From contig JAUIRK010000376.1 of assembly GCA_030549495.1 (NCBI GenBank), positions 434,001 to 498,000 of the forward strand: a stretch of 64,000 nt of DNA, written 5' to 3'. Shown here piece after piece: positions 38,801 to 48,286 of this stretch. Position 1 is the stretch's first letter, and each line of letters starts with the position of its first letter. Both the position numbers and the translations under genes were made by a program. The notes under the pieces are model-generated. The model saw only the letters and a list, made by a program, of their open reading frames with translations. It did no database searches and was not told where the DNA came from. The DNA comes from Nectonema munidae (lineage: Eukaryota > Nematomorpha > Nectonematoida > Nectonematidae).

Positions 38801-40723
38801 TTCAAATGAAAGAAGATTTTATGAAACTCTAAAATATTTTATTTTACTTAATAGCAAAATTAAACAAAAGGTTAACAGAAAGTCAAGATATAAAAAAAAA
38901 AGGAAATTTGTCAAATTTTGAAGCAAATATAGAAATACTTCATAAATACACTTACATAAAAAAATACAATTATCTAAGTGTTGAAAATAGAGTTATCAAT
39001 TAAGTTTAAAAATAGTAAGGTGTTTGAACATTTTGACCAAAATGATGGATTATGCTAGTCTTAGCATTTTAAAAACATACTAAAATATTTAGAAATGATT
39101 TGTTTGACGGTAATGCCCATTGAATTAAAATTCAACAATTTATAATAATAAAAAATATTGAAAGAAAAGGACATTTTATTTTTAATATGAAAACAACCAG
39201 TTTCGTAGTATAAACGACTTTATCAAGTTTGTTGATAAAATAATGAGATGAAATTTTATTTACTATTGGGTGTTTTAACTCATGTGGATAAATTAGTTAA
39301 ACTCGCTTTTATAAAAACCGTATTTTAACATTTTAACAAAATTTTATTTAATTATTTCATCTACAAACTTGATAAAGTCAAAAAATAAAGTGTCTTCCTT
39401 CAATATTTTAGATTTATATAAATTTTTGAATACTAAAATATTATGGAACTATCGCAAAATGGTTTTTTTACAGAAAAGTGAATGATAAAGATTAGAAAAC
39501 ATTATGCTATATAGTAATGAGAGCAAATTAAAGATTTTAAAAAATTATATCCCAATAGAAATTTATGTGTTCTTAATAAAACTCTGCTAATTTCATGAAA
39601 ATTTCAATATTGTGAGATGCATTGTCAAAATTATGACAATATACTTTTTATACTAACATACATTATATTTAAATTTGGAGAAATTTCATGCACACGTTCT
39701 CCTTTTTAAAACGACAGCTTTAGGCATCCACATTGTGATAGAAAATCCGTTTAGCACGTTAACGACCAGAATAATCAGACGATATCTAATGTAAAGCAGA
39801 AGATTTATATTAAAGAGCTTTGATAAACGCAGACAATTTTATTTTTGTAAAGTCTACTATAGTCGACTCTGGGCGTTAACGAGTTAAGAGAAGATAACAG
39901 CAAAAAAATCATAAATAGATTAATAATCTGATTACAATCAAGAAAAAACTGTATCAAACAAAAAAACAAGATCCTTGCAAAAAAGTAAATCCAAAATATG
40001 ATCGATTTTGGTTGACTAAATAATTAATATTTATTTCAATATTATTATGATATTCAAATAGTGATAAATAATTCAAAATTAAATATTGATTAAATTTAAC
40101 ATTTATTTCATATATCTTAAAAAAGTTTAATAGTAGGGGCGAGAAGATTAAAATAAAATTAAGAAAGCATACCTCAGAATCAGAATTGATTTTGAAGGTA
40201 AAAGAAACACCCGTAAAATTTAACATGTAAATCTTCTGGGCAGAGTCAAATACTTGAAAATAAAGAATAAAAAAGAAAAATAAGTAATTCAAGCTTGAAA
40301 TAAAATAGTTAATACTTACTTCCAGGGTGAGTTGGACCAAATGTTTGATCAATTTTTTCAATGGTTGGAGTAACAGAATTTGGTGAACAAAAAACCGTAT
40401 TTCTAAAATTTCGATTAAGAAATGAGAAAATGATAAGAAAGTAAAATCTTTATACGCGTATTTGAGTTTCAACTTCGAGATGTCATATGCTTCAATCATT
40501 TTGAGACGTTGGGTGAGAGAGTCAAATACCAATCGAATTCCTGTATCAATCATATTTAGAACTAGGTCCATATTGAAGGCATTCTAAAATGATTATATGC
40601 ATGATGGCAAAAAAATCCCTGGAAACGTAATCCTTTTTACCAATTCGCTGTAGATAAAATGCACTCGTTTAAATATGGAACATTGTTGTTGAATTATATG
40701 TATAGCGTGTCGAATTGGCATTC
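29848..40723 (-). CDS. PHAF1: PHAF1 (C16orf70/UPF0183) orthologue, 12 exons, first exon missing
   Basis: PHAF1 is a conserved autophagy factor that binds phosphoinositides with BCAS3 at the phagophore. Exons, 5' to 3': 40,723-40,641; 40,583-40,456; 40,402-40,320; 40,252-40,173; 37,491-37,385; 35,320-35,208; 34,623-34,526; 33,340-33,215; 32,886-32,804; 30,169-30,109; 30,060-29,941; 29,883-29,848. All junctions are GT..AG and in phase, giving 372 codons to a TAA. Diagnostic blocks match human or fly: GMPIRHAIHIIQQQC, GIRLVFDSLTQRLKMIE, TPTIEKIDQTFG, LNFTGVSF, PHGLGSLQF, MCIYSG, VYFGDSTQ, IGSPSKIYYK, FYNYFNLGI, NFPGHY, NPFGSTFC-like SPFGSTFCYPY, NIIFE. The N-terminal exon (about 21 residues, ending in phase 1) was not found. 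The end IYPLKIYYITN replaces the usual 'IASVTLY'. Human PHAF1 is about 420 residues, so loops are short here. No frame break is seen; likely functional. Confidence 0.93.
31640..32575 (+). repeat. Dispersed repeat with 111-bp family words (copy 2), in a PHAF1 intron
   Basis: Near 31,655-31,737 and 31,797-31,890 two arms are reverse complements of each other (AAGGGGAGCCAACGATATAT and continuing). The right arm leads into words shared with the copies at 3.4 and 61.2 kb, such as AATCGTGCAAATTGCAAA and GGTAATAAC. A roughly 180-bp block repeats twice (31,890-32,040 and 32,070-32,220), followed by one 111-type unit near 32,290-32,370 and then 28-bp units. The whole lies in the 2.6-kb intron between exons ending at 32,804 and starting at 30,169. 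Confidence 0.75.
32406..32572 (+). repeat. 28-bp minisatellite
   Basis: The unit AGGTTGGAGATGAATCATCG followed by TAGTATAC repeats about six times with drift (AGGTTGAAG, TAGTTTGGAG, GAAGAATCATCGTAATATAC). The same 28-bp word is part of the 111-bp unit at 3.8-4.0 kb, so here the sub-unit itself has been amplified. Confidence 0.8.
39152..39409. mobile_element. Palindromic MITE in a PHAF1 intron
   Basis: The left arm AAAATATTGAAAGAAAAGGA and the right arm ending TCCTTCAATATTTT are imperfect inverted repeats. Further matches run inward (GACTTTATCAAGTTTG against CAAACTTGATAAAGTC), so most of the 258 bp can fold into a hairpin. It is non-coding and lies between the exons at 40,173 and 37,491. Confidence 0.65.
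39751..39887. mobile_element. piggyBac-type MITE (copy B) in a PHAF1 intron
   Basis: The left end TTAGCACGTTAACGACC and the right end GGGCGTTAACGAGTTAA form 17-bp inverted repeats with a TTAA-like target. The inside (AATCAGACGATAT, AAAGCAGAAGATTTATAT, CGCAGACAATTTT) aligns with copy A at 8,217. Confidence 0.7.
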
Positions 40724-40804
40724 CTAAAAGTAAGTCAAAATTTAACAGTTTTTATGAACAAATCGCTATTTATATTCAGATTTGATTAAAATATATACAA
40801 GTTA

Positions 40805-40850
40805 GAGGTGCACATCCTCCAAATTGTGAAGGGGGGCAGAGAATTACTTT
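40805..40850 (+). mobile_element. End fragment of the CAGGGGCGCACATCC hAT family
   Basis: GAGGTGCACATCCTCCAAAT followed by TGTGAAGGGGGGCAGA resembles the terminus of the element at 43,681-47,411 (GGGGCGCACATCC and, from its other end, CTCAAAATTATTGGGG). No partner end or duplication is visible. Confidence 0.45.
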
Positions 40851-40894
40851 TTTTCTTCTTCAAAATCCCTAAAACGACTACCAAATGACTCCTG

Positions 40895-41350
40895 CAATCA
40901 ATCAATCATTTATTAAGGTCAGAAGTTTCCCTTTTTAAAAGGGGTTTCAGACTTTCGAACCAAAAGAACAACCTGTGTCTCTACTTCTTCCTGTCAAGAG
41001 CATCGGCTTAACATCCTTCATCGTCTTTTCTCTCCAACTTAACTTTGGGCGTCCTTTCTTTCGTTTAGCTTTAACTTCCCAATTCCAGGCTTGTTTTATT
41101 GGTCCATTATCTCCCTTTCTTAACCCATTTATGACCGAACAAAGCAGACAACTTTAGTAATTCCTATTTAATTCCATTTAAAGTAAGAATTCGTTTGCGT
41201 TCCCTTTGGGAACATTGGTCCTAAATGGGTTAAAACATGGCCAAGCCACCTTATCCTACTTTTAGCCACATAATTCACAATATTTTCTCGACTGCCTAGT
41301 TTCTCCATAAGTTTATCAGCGTTTATCTTTGTCTTTATTTTCGGTTTTTT
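40895..41350 (-). mobile_element. LINE RT C-terminal fragment, split by a MITE
   Basis: The minus strand reads KINADKLMEKLGSRENIVNY and AKSRIRWLGHVL, then, across a 114-bp insertion, RKGDNGPIKQAWNWEVKAKR and KKGRPKLSWREKTMKDVKP. This is the end of a LINE reverse transcriptase (usual wording 'RLRWLGHV.R' and 'GRP...W'). Removing the insertion and one TTAA keeps the frame GHV-LRKGDNG open. It is 5' truncated. It lies just upstream of the first PHAF1 exon found, so it may sit in that gene's first intron. Confidence 0.75.
41120..41233. mobile_element. piggyBac-type MITE inside the LINE fragment
   Basis: The ends TTAACCCATTTATGACC and GGTCCTAAATGGGTTAA are 17-bp inverted repeats with one mismatch and include the duplicated TTAA on each side. 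The host LINE frame reads through when the element and one TTAA are left out, so the insertion is clean. The interior differs from copies at 8.2 and 39.8 kb, so this is a related but distinct family. Confidence 0.85.
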
Positions 41351-41849
41351 GGAGTCGCCAAGACCTCTAAATAAAAAAATTGTCAACTCTTAATTCTAAG
41401 AGTTTTTAAAGATGCACAGTCTCATATTGTTTGATGGATAGATAGTGGATAATTTCTTATCTATTTTTAATAAAGATAATAAATGAAGAAAAGTTCGAAA
41501 ATCAATTTTAATTTTCCTATCTTTTAGAGAAAAACATAGAGAGAGAAGATAAAAGCTGTCAAATAACATTTTATTTACCTTCGTGCTTTTCCCCTACAAT
41601 CTTAACAAATAATATATACGATATTTTCATTTTTAAATGAATTCCATATTTTCTTCATTGTAATTTTTCGTAAGTTTTTTTAATATCTTTTATATAATTT
41701 GTTAATGCGTGTGTATATATCTGTATGTGTATTGTGTGTTATACACACCCAACCTCATGGATGGGAGTTTGGCGCGCAAAAGGGGTAGACTAGTAATTTA
41801 ATTTATATTTAATTTCAGATTCTTTAGTGATGTCCAGAAAATGGGTGAA

Positions 41850-43510
41850 GAAAAAAGAATTTCTTGGCACTGGATTTATATGTCTCATTGATGAGAACCG
41901 AAAAACCAAAATGCATTGTATGCGGGGAAGTGCTCAGCCGAGAGTCGCTTAAAGAAAATAATCTCAAGTGCCATCTCCTGGAAAAATACCCAACGCTGGC
42001 AGAAAAAGATCTTGAGTATTTTAAGAGGAAAGAAGAAGAACGGAAACGTCAGCGGGTAGACAACTCTATGCACAAGGGAGTTTATTTTGTTCAACAAACA
42101 ACACTTGCATCCTATCTCGTTGCAAAAAAATTGCTAAGTGTATGCAGCCCTTGATATGCCTTATCAATGATATATTATTTGATTGTTTATATGCTGGTAA
42201 AGCCAGCAGCCCTTGATATGGTTTGCACCATACTTGAAAATGCTCCAGTGAAAAAATTGAAGCTACTTCGCTGTCAGATAACACAAATCAACCGAAGAAT
42301 TCAAGAGATGTCGCAAAGATGTCACAAGAGTGACATTGAAGAAAACTTTCTGTTCTGTAAATCAATGGAAACAACAACAAGAGGTGAAGATCTTTTTAAG
42401 TTGGTTGATAGTTTCACCAAAGAAAAATAGGATCAGTGCAACAGTGTGTGCTCAGATGGAGCGCCCACAATGTTAAGTGCATATAAGGTTTTCAATGCCA
42501 GGGTAAAACAAGTAAAGCCCGCAGTGATAGTGACAAATTGCCTGCTTTCACCGAGAAAACCTTGCTTCTCGGTAAATATCACTTGAACTGAGCTTAATAC
42601 TGTTATAGATGTTATTCAAATAGTAAATTTGAATTCAAGGCTGTCTAGTTATAAGTGCTCTGATATGGGATCCAAATATGAACATCTGTTTTACTACTCT
42701 TCTGTCAAGAGGCTATCACGAAAAAAAGTGCTTGAGGTGGTGCTTTACATGCGTGAAAAGGTTGAAATCTTCCTAAATGAGAAGAAACATGTACTGACAT
42801 CGAGGCTTACAGAACCAAAGTGGCTGCTTAAACTGGCATATCTGACATACGTATTTTCAGAGTTGAATTTGCTGAATATATCCATGCAAGGAAAAGATAA
42901 GACTATAATCTCTGTGTCAGAAAAGTTCTAGGCTTTCAAAGCAAAGCAGAGGCTGTCGAAAGTAAAGATTAAACTAGCAAAAACTTCGTCCTTTCCACTT
43001 TTGGAACTTTTTCTGGAAGATAAAAGGATGCCTTGCTTCTGGCCGAACAAAGTGTAATTCTTGGGCACCTTGAGAAATTGATTGAGGAGTTTGACAGATA
43101 CATTCTGGGTGAGAGCTGCATGAGAAATACAAATGTTTGCGAAAACCCTTCAATATCCAAGCCGAGGATCTTTCAGAAGACCCTTGGATATCCAAAATCT
43201 TCAAAAAGAGCTAATAGAGACCCAGTAGGGTGAAACTCTTCCTTTTAACTTTCAGCGACAAACTCTAAGTGTATTCTGAACTGCTGTGAAAAAAAGAACA
43301 CAGTCCTTGGATTCGAGGCTGTGAAAGTGTTATTGCTTTTCGCTACAACATATTTGTGTGAATCACGATTTGCAGCTGTGACTGCCATTATAAAAGTTAA
43401 GGTAGAAGCTCTGGCTGCAACCGAAACATGATCTGAGGGTAGCACTTTTCAAGACTGAAACACGAATAGAGAAACTTAGCAACATGATTCAAGTCCAAGG
43501 CTACAATTAA
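41850..43510 (+). pseudogene. hAT transposase (ZBED5/SCAND3-like), nearly full length, broken
   Basis: Plus-strand blocks follow family order. At 41,885-42,100 is EKPKCIVCGEVLSRESLKEN with LKCHLLEKYPTL, the BED-like zinc finger (second histidine replaced). Next come QQTTLASYLVAKK, an open part to 42,430 (ALDMVCTILENAPVKKLKLL, FLFCKSMETTTRGEDLFKLV), CSDGAPTML near 42,455 and LSSYKCSDMGSKYEHLFYYS at 42,629 (VRWLSRGKVL block changed to VKRLSRKKVLEV). EPKWLLKLAYLTYVFSELNL lies near 42,820 and, in another frame, the C-terminus near 43,430-43,510 (DLRVALFKTETRIEKL). About five or more stops or shifts inactivate it. Its terminal repeats were not identified. Confidence 0.85.
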
Positions 43511-44216
43511 AATTAATTTACTATTCACATAAAAAATATATACCTTTAGCTTGTTTTTTAAAGAATGTGAAAAAAAATTATTCCAGAAGTTGTTGTTATA
43601 ATTAATGTCAAGTTTTAAAATCATAATACTGTGAATATAAAATTTAATGATGTTAGTTTTGTCCTTCACAACATTAAAGTCAGGGGCGCACATCCGGAGG
43701 GGCGAGGGAGGCGACCGCCCCCCCCCCCCCCATTTGTTTTGAGGGGGGGGGGGGGGGGCGAAAATGACCTTCGCCTCCCAATAATTTTCTATAAGTAAGA
43801 GCTGCTGCTTGTTTATAAAACATGTATGATGATCATGATATCTATGTATGAAGAATGGAGACTTTCGAATCAATCAAACATCACATGCCAAGCTGCTCTG
43901 AAATTCCTATCGAACATATTTTACAGACGATGGGTGAGATCTATATAATAATAATCCATTGCTTCAATATGCACACAATAAGTCAGCAATGTTTATCACA
44001 GTGTCGCCTCTTTATAGTATTTTTGGGCAAACACATGTTGATGATCCACTAGATTTTCTTATCTTCTGTCACAGTCATTCTATTTCTCTTTCTGTCTCCT
44101 CTGTTTTTCTCTTGCGCTTTCTCTGCTAAAACTCAATCATTCACTCAAGCTCTATTCTTTCATTCAAGCCCTCTTCTCTTGTTAAGCCTTCCTATCTCAT
44201 TCAGTTCTCTTCTCTC

Positions 44217-44416
44217 CAGTGACGTAGCTAGGCTGGGGCATGAGGGGCCGTGCCCACACTCCTATGTACCGCATGGTGCCCCCATGCAACTTATGCGATA
44301 TCAGTTTTTGAAAATTTCTCCAATGAAAGGATCAAGAAAGTATACAAAATGTTGCTCACGTTTTTTGTTTTTAAATTGCCCCCCCCCCCATTAACTTTTT
44401 TCTGGTTACACCACTG
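44217..44416. mobile_element. 200-bp hAT MITE nested in the 3.7-kb element
   Basis: The left end CAGTGACGTAGCTAGG and the right end CTGGTTACACCACTG are imperfect inverted repeats of the widespread hAT type CAGTGGCGTAGCCAGG. Flanks CTTCTCTC and CTTCTATC agree at 7 of 8 bases. A poly-C run lies near the right end. It is non-coding. Confidence 0.8.
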
Positions 44417-44917
44417 CTTCTATCTAATTTGCATTTAGAGTTAAATTAAAATAGTTTCCAATTGTTACAATTTTATATTAATGAATATTGTTAGACTCGC
44501 GCTAAGATTTTTTTTCAACAAAGGTCATTTAATCTTTATCACTACGTTTGTTACATTTGAAACTTTTATTTTTTTCGAGTCAAGAAATTTTTTTAATAGC
44601 TATTTTGGAATGAATATTTTGACTAGCTATTCGGGTTAAAAGCAAGAATACTCTATTTTCTTAATATTTGAGCAGAGATATCTTTTATAATGTTCGATTG
44701 TTAAATTTTATAAGTAACACTGTACATAATCAAATACCTTTTTTAAAGAAAATTTGTTGATTATTATTATAGTAAAAATATCGAAACAAAACGTTTCCGT
44801 TGTTAAAAATGTACTTGATCTATTATTTATGACAGCTGTCAGAATTTTATTTGTAGACAAATATTCAAAAAAACGCAATGGTTTTCTTTTCTTGTATACT
44901 TTGATTTATGTTAGTTT

Positions 44918-47300
44918 GGTCCTCGGACATTTCGCCCCATTATTTTCATAAGACAGTTCGTCCCATGGACAATTCGCTCCATTATTTTCATAAGGCAGTT
45001 CGTCCCATGGGCAATTCGCCCCATTATTTTCATAAGACATTTTGTTTCATGGACAACTCGCCCCGTTATTTTCATAAGATATTTTGTCTCATGGACAATT
45101 CTAAAAAATTAAGAGATAAAATGATTAATTTGAAATAATTTAATAGAGATAAAATAAACAAGAATATAAAATTTTTTAATAATTTTACACATTTAATAAG
45201 CAAAGATGGATGAAACAAATAGCCTATGAGACAATTTGTCCAGGGGGCAAATTGATTTTGGGGCGAAATGTCTATCGACCGTTAGATTAAATAATTTTTT
45301 AATTAAAAGGGCTAGCTACTTAAATCTTGGCTTTGCTGTTTATAAAAATTTGAAAAAATCAAATAAACTCTAAATCTTTATGCCTCCATTATTTTGAAAT
45401 TATTCTGAGAACAGACGGTCCCATTTTAAAATAGTGAAAATTAATTTATTAGTTTATTTTCTTTCCTTTCTCTCTTATGTTAATTATGTAGCAAATTTTT
45501 CAATTTTGAGTAAAAGGTAAGGTGCAGCGGGTGTATTTTTGTTGACAAGGCACTGATGTACCGCTTATGTCAAACTATGAACAAATTCGTATCGATGAGG
45601 AATCGAATCAAGAGGCTTCCGTGCTAAGTCGATCATCTCAACCAACCTGCCATACCACCCATAGAGTATGCTGTAGGGGGGTACGTCAAATTAGTTTCCA
45701 AAAACTTAAGTTCTACCCTAAAATTTTAGTTTTTGTTGAAGCTCTATAACTTTTTCTGATAAACTTTTTTTCCTTAAAATTTATTATAAAAGGCAAATCA
45801 TTGCAAAATGTTAAAAGTTATTTTACTTTTTGTGGCTTGTATCAATTTAGTTTTAAACTATTTTTGAATGATGCTGAGTAAAATGAAATAATGCGATCTT
45901 AATTTTTTGTTTGCACAATTATAATTTCATTTTATACACTTGCCCCTGAATCAATCACATTTTTTCATATAAACATCGCAGGGTGTCTAGTAGACTCTTT
46001 GCCTTTAGACTACATTCACTCATAAAACTATCCAACCTTCATTTATTTGTTTTCTCTATGAATCAGATATCCTTTCATCAATTCCTGTAATGTGCCTGGT
46101 AGACTACTTCATTTTTCAAATGAAAAGCCTATTCCACCCCCTAACAATTTTGGATTTTTTTAAACTAGTGTGTATTCTTCTGCAAACTTAATTAAAATAT
46201 TTTCGCTGGAAGTATAGTATTTAAATTCACAAATTTTGTAAAAAAAAATATAAAGTATTCTTATAAATTTAGGACTTTAGATATGCTCTGAATACACTCT
46301 ATTTTAAAGGGTCGACAGACATTTTGCCACATATACAATTCGCCCCATAGATGATTCGCCCCATAGACAATTCGCCCAATGGACAAATTGTCTCATAGGC
46401 TATTTGTTTCATCCATCTTTGTTTATTATATGTGTAAAATTATTAAAAAATTTTATATTCTTGTTTATTTTATCTCTATTAAATTATTTCAAATTAATTA
46501 TTTTATCTGTTAATTTTTTTATCACTTTTAAATAATTTTAAATTATTGATGATGAATTTGAAGAAAAAGATAATTACAATGATATTACAATTACAAAATA
46601 TTAATTTTTATTTTGTTTAAAAATTTTAAATATTTGTTTCATTTATAAAATAACTGCCTTTCAAAAAACAATTCTTAAAAAACTAAATAAAATTAAAATA
46701 TAGCTATTTTATTGAGATGAGTTGTGGTATTAGGCAAAATGTTCATATGCCAAACCGTTTTACGAAAAATAGTCTTATGAAAAAAGCGTAAAAGAGTCAA
46801 AAAAAATTGAAAAAACGGTTTTATAAAACAATAGTGCTAATTGATCTGCATAAATAGAGTAAATTGTCTATGGCAAGAATTGTATTATAAAAATAGAGCA
46901 AATTTTTAATGGAAAGAATTGTCTTATAAAAATAGGACTGGAAGTTTTATAAAAATAATAGAGCGCATTCTCTTATAAAAATAATGGAGCAAATTGAGCA
47001 TGAGGCAAATCGTCTTATGAAAATTATGAGGCGAATTATTTTATGAAAATAATGGGGCAAATTGTTTTATGAAAATAGTTAGGCGAATTTATAGCCTAAC
47101 TATTAAATTATGAGACAAAATGTCTTATGAAAATAATGGGGTGAATTGTCCATGGGACGAACGGTCTTATGAAAATAATGGGGCGAATTGTCCTATGAAA
47201 ATAATGGGGCGAATTGTCCATGGGACGAACTGTCTTATGAAAATAATGGGGCGAATTGTCTTATAAAAAGAATGGGGCGAAATGTCTGAGGACCTTTTAA
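44918..47300. repeat. Foldback element: long inverted arms of 42-bp tandem units
   Basis: The outer ends are GGTCCTCGGACATTTCGCCC (left) and GGGCGAAATGTCTGAGGACC (right). Each arm is built of a 42-bp unit (ATTATTTTCATAAGACAGTT, CGTCCCATGGACAATTCGCC and neighbours) in opposite sense on the two sides: four units at 44,939-45,100 and about eight worn ones at 46,860-47,290. A second inverted pair lies inside, 45,100-45,285 against 46,309-46,520 (CAAATAGCCTATGAGACAAT against ATTGTCTCATAGGCTATTTG). Because 42 is 14 codons, the left arm reads as a 14-residue repeat (SPHYFHKTVRPMDN), which is an artefact. No transposase is seen. Confidence 0.85.
45540..45665 (-). repeat. tRNA-derived SINE-like segment in the foldback loop
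   Basis: On the minus strand TGGTTGAGATGATC (45,644-45,631) fits an A box and TTGATTCGATTCC (45,611-45,599) a B box, 33 bp apart. Between them CGACTTAGCACGGAAGCC resembles a D-arm to anticodon-arm stretch. Flanking sequence extends beyond a tRNA length, so a SINE is preferred over a tRNA gene. Confidence 0.45.
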
Positions 47301-47419
47301 AGGATTGCTTGAATATTTGGTCTCCCGTGGTATTTCCAGACCACTAATTTTGAAAACTGCAACAAAAAAATTTCGCCCCCCCCCCAATAATTTTGAGGAT
47401 GTGCGCCCCTGATTAAAGT

Positions 47420-48280
47420 ACCTCTCTTACAGACAAATTCATCACAATTGCCATCCCTTACTTTTACAGCCAGATAATCATATATAGTTTAATAAAAAAT
47501 ATGCAACTAAATTAGTAGGGTCGCGGTCATAGAAATATAATTGGGGTCGCCTAAAAAAAAGGTTAGGAACCACGACTCTAAACAAATGAAAGTTTTATAC
47601 CAGACTCTAAAAATGATCTTTCAAAATTTTTAGCAACGAAATGTTACCAAACTAGATTAGTAACACAGAAAAACAAACAATCATCTCATATAATTTTCAT
47701 ATTCTACCTACACATATATTCAGTTAGTAAGGTATTATTTGAAAATATGTTTGGGACATGGGTCTAAAAAATGAAAGGTATGTAACCGTGAATTTAAATT
47801 TGCTCCTTTTATATAGATATTGAAGGTTTTAAATTTTTGCAAGAAAATATGCTACAAACCTTAAATTTATATAAATTAGCTATTCCATTCCCTAAGTTAT
47901 ACGCTATATATTACACGAAAATGAAATTATTTATACTAAGATTTATTAATAAAAATTTGAAGCAAAATGTATAAACATTGCCAACTATTCTAAGAAGCTT
48001 GATAAAAAAAACTAAAACATTAAATAAAACGAATATCTAAAAGGAAAGTTGCTATATATTTGATTTTTGGAAAAAAGACGGTTCTTTTCAGTTTCACTGC
48101 CGCAAAAACTATGAAACCAAAATACACTTTTCTAATGCAGTTTTTCTGTAATGTATGTGTAATGTAGTCTTTCCGAAAATGTAATTATTTTTTTTGAAGA
48201 ATGAAAAATAAAAAAGTTATGGCTATTTAAAGTTGTTTATTTCCTATGCATTTGTTAAGAAACTTAATTTTGATTTTTTC
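47420..48280. other. Spacer with one hAT-like end
   Basis: A block at 47,515-47,580 (GTAGGGTCGCGGTCATAG ... AAGGTTAGGAACCACGACTC) has the wording of hAT MITE ends (GGTTGGGAACCACTG). Otherwise nothing is visible. Confidence 0.35.
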
Positions 48281-48286
48281 CTCAGA

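Larger units (their letters stand above)
43681..47411. mobile_element. 3.7-kb hAT-type element with nested elements
   Basis: Perfect 15-bp inverted repeats CAGGGGCGCACATCC (43,681-43,695) and GGATGTGCGCCCCTG (47,397-47,411) are flanked by the identical 8-bp duplication ATTAAAGT (43,673-43,680 and 47,412-47,419). Just inside the ends are G- and C-rich runs (near 43,720-43,760 and 47,375-47,385). No transposase is seen, so it is non-autonomous. It carries a 200-bp hAT MITE and a foldback palindrome, which account for much of its length. Intact ends indicate that it inserted relatively recently, probably already carrying or later receiving these passengers. Confidence 0.9.

Noticed and set aside
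41575-41615. Minus-strand ATG with a phase-1 donor as first PHAF1 exon
   Set aside because: Phase fits but the residues (KISYILFVKIVGEKHE) share nothing with the conserved PHAF1 start.
44908-45138. Repeat protein with 14-residue units (FHKTVRPMDN-like)
   Set aside because: Arises from the 42-bp unit of the foldback arm; 42 is a multiple of three.
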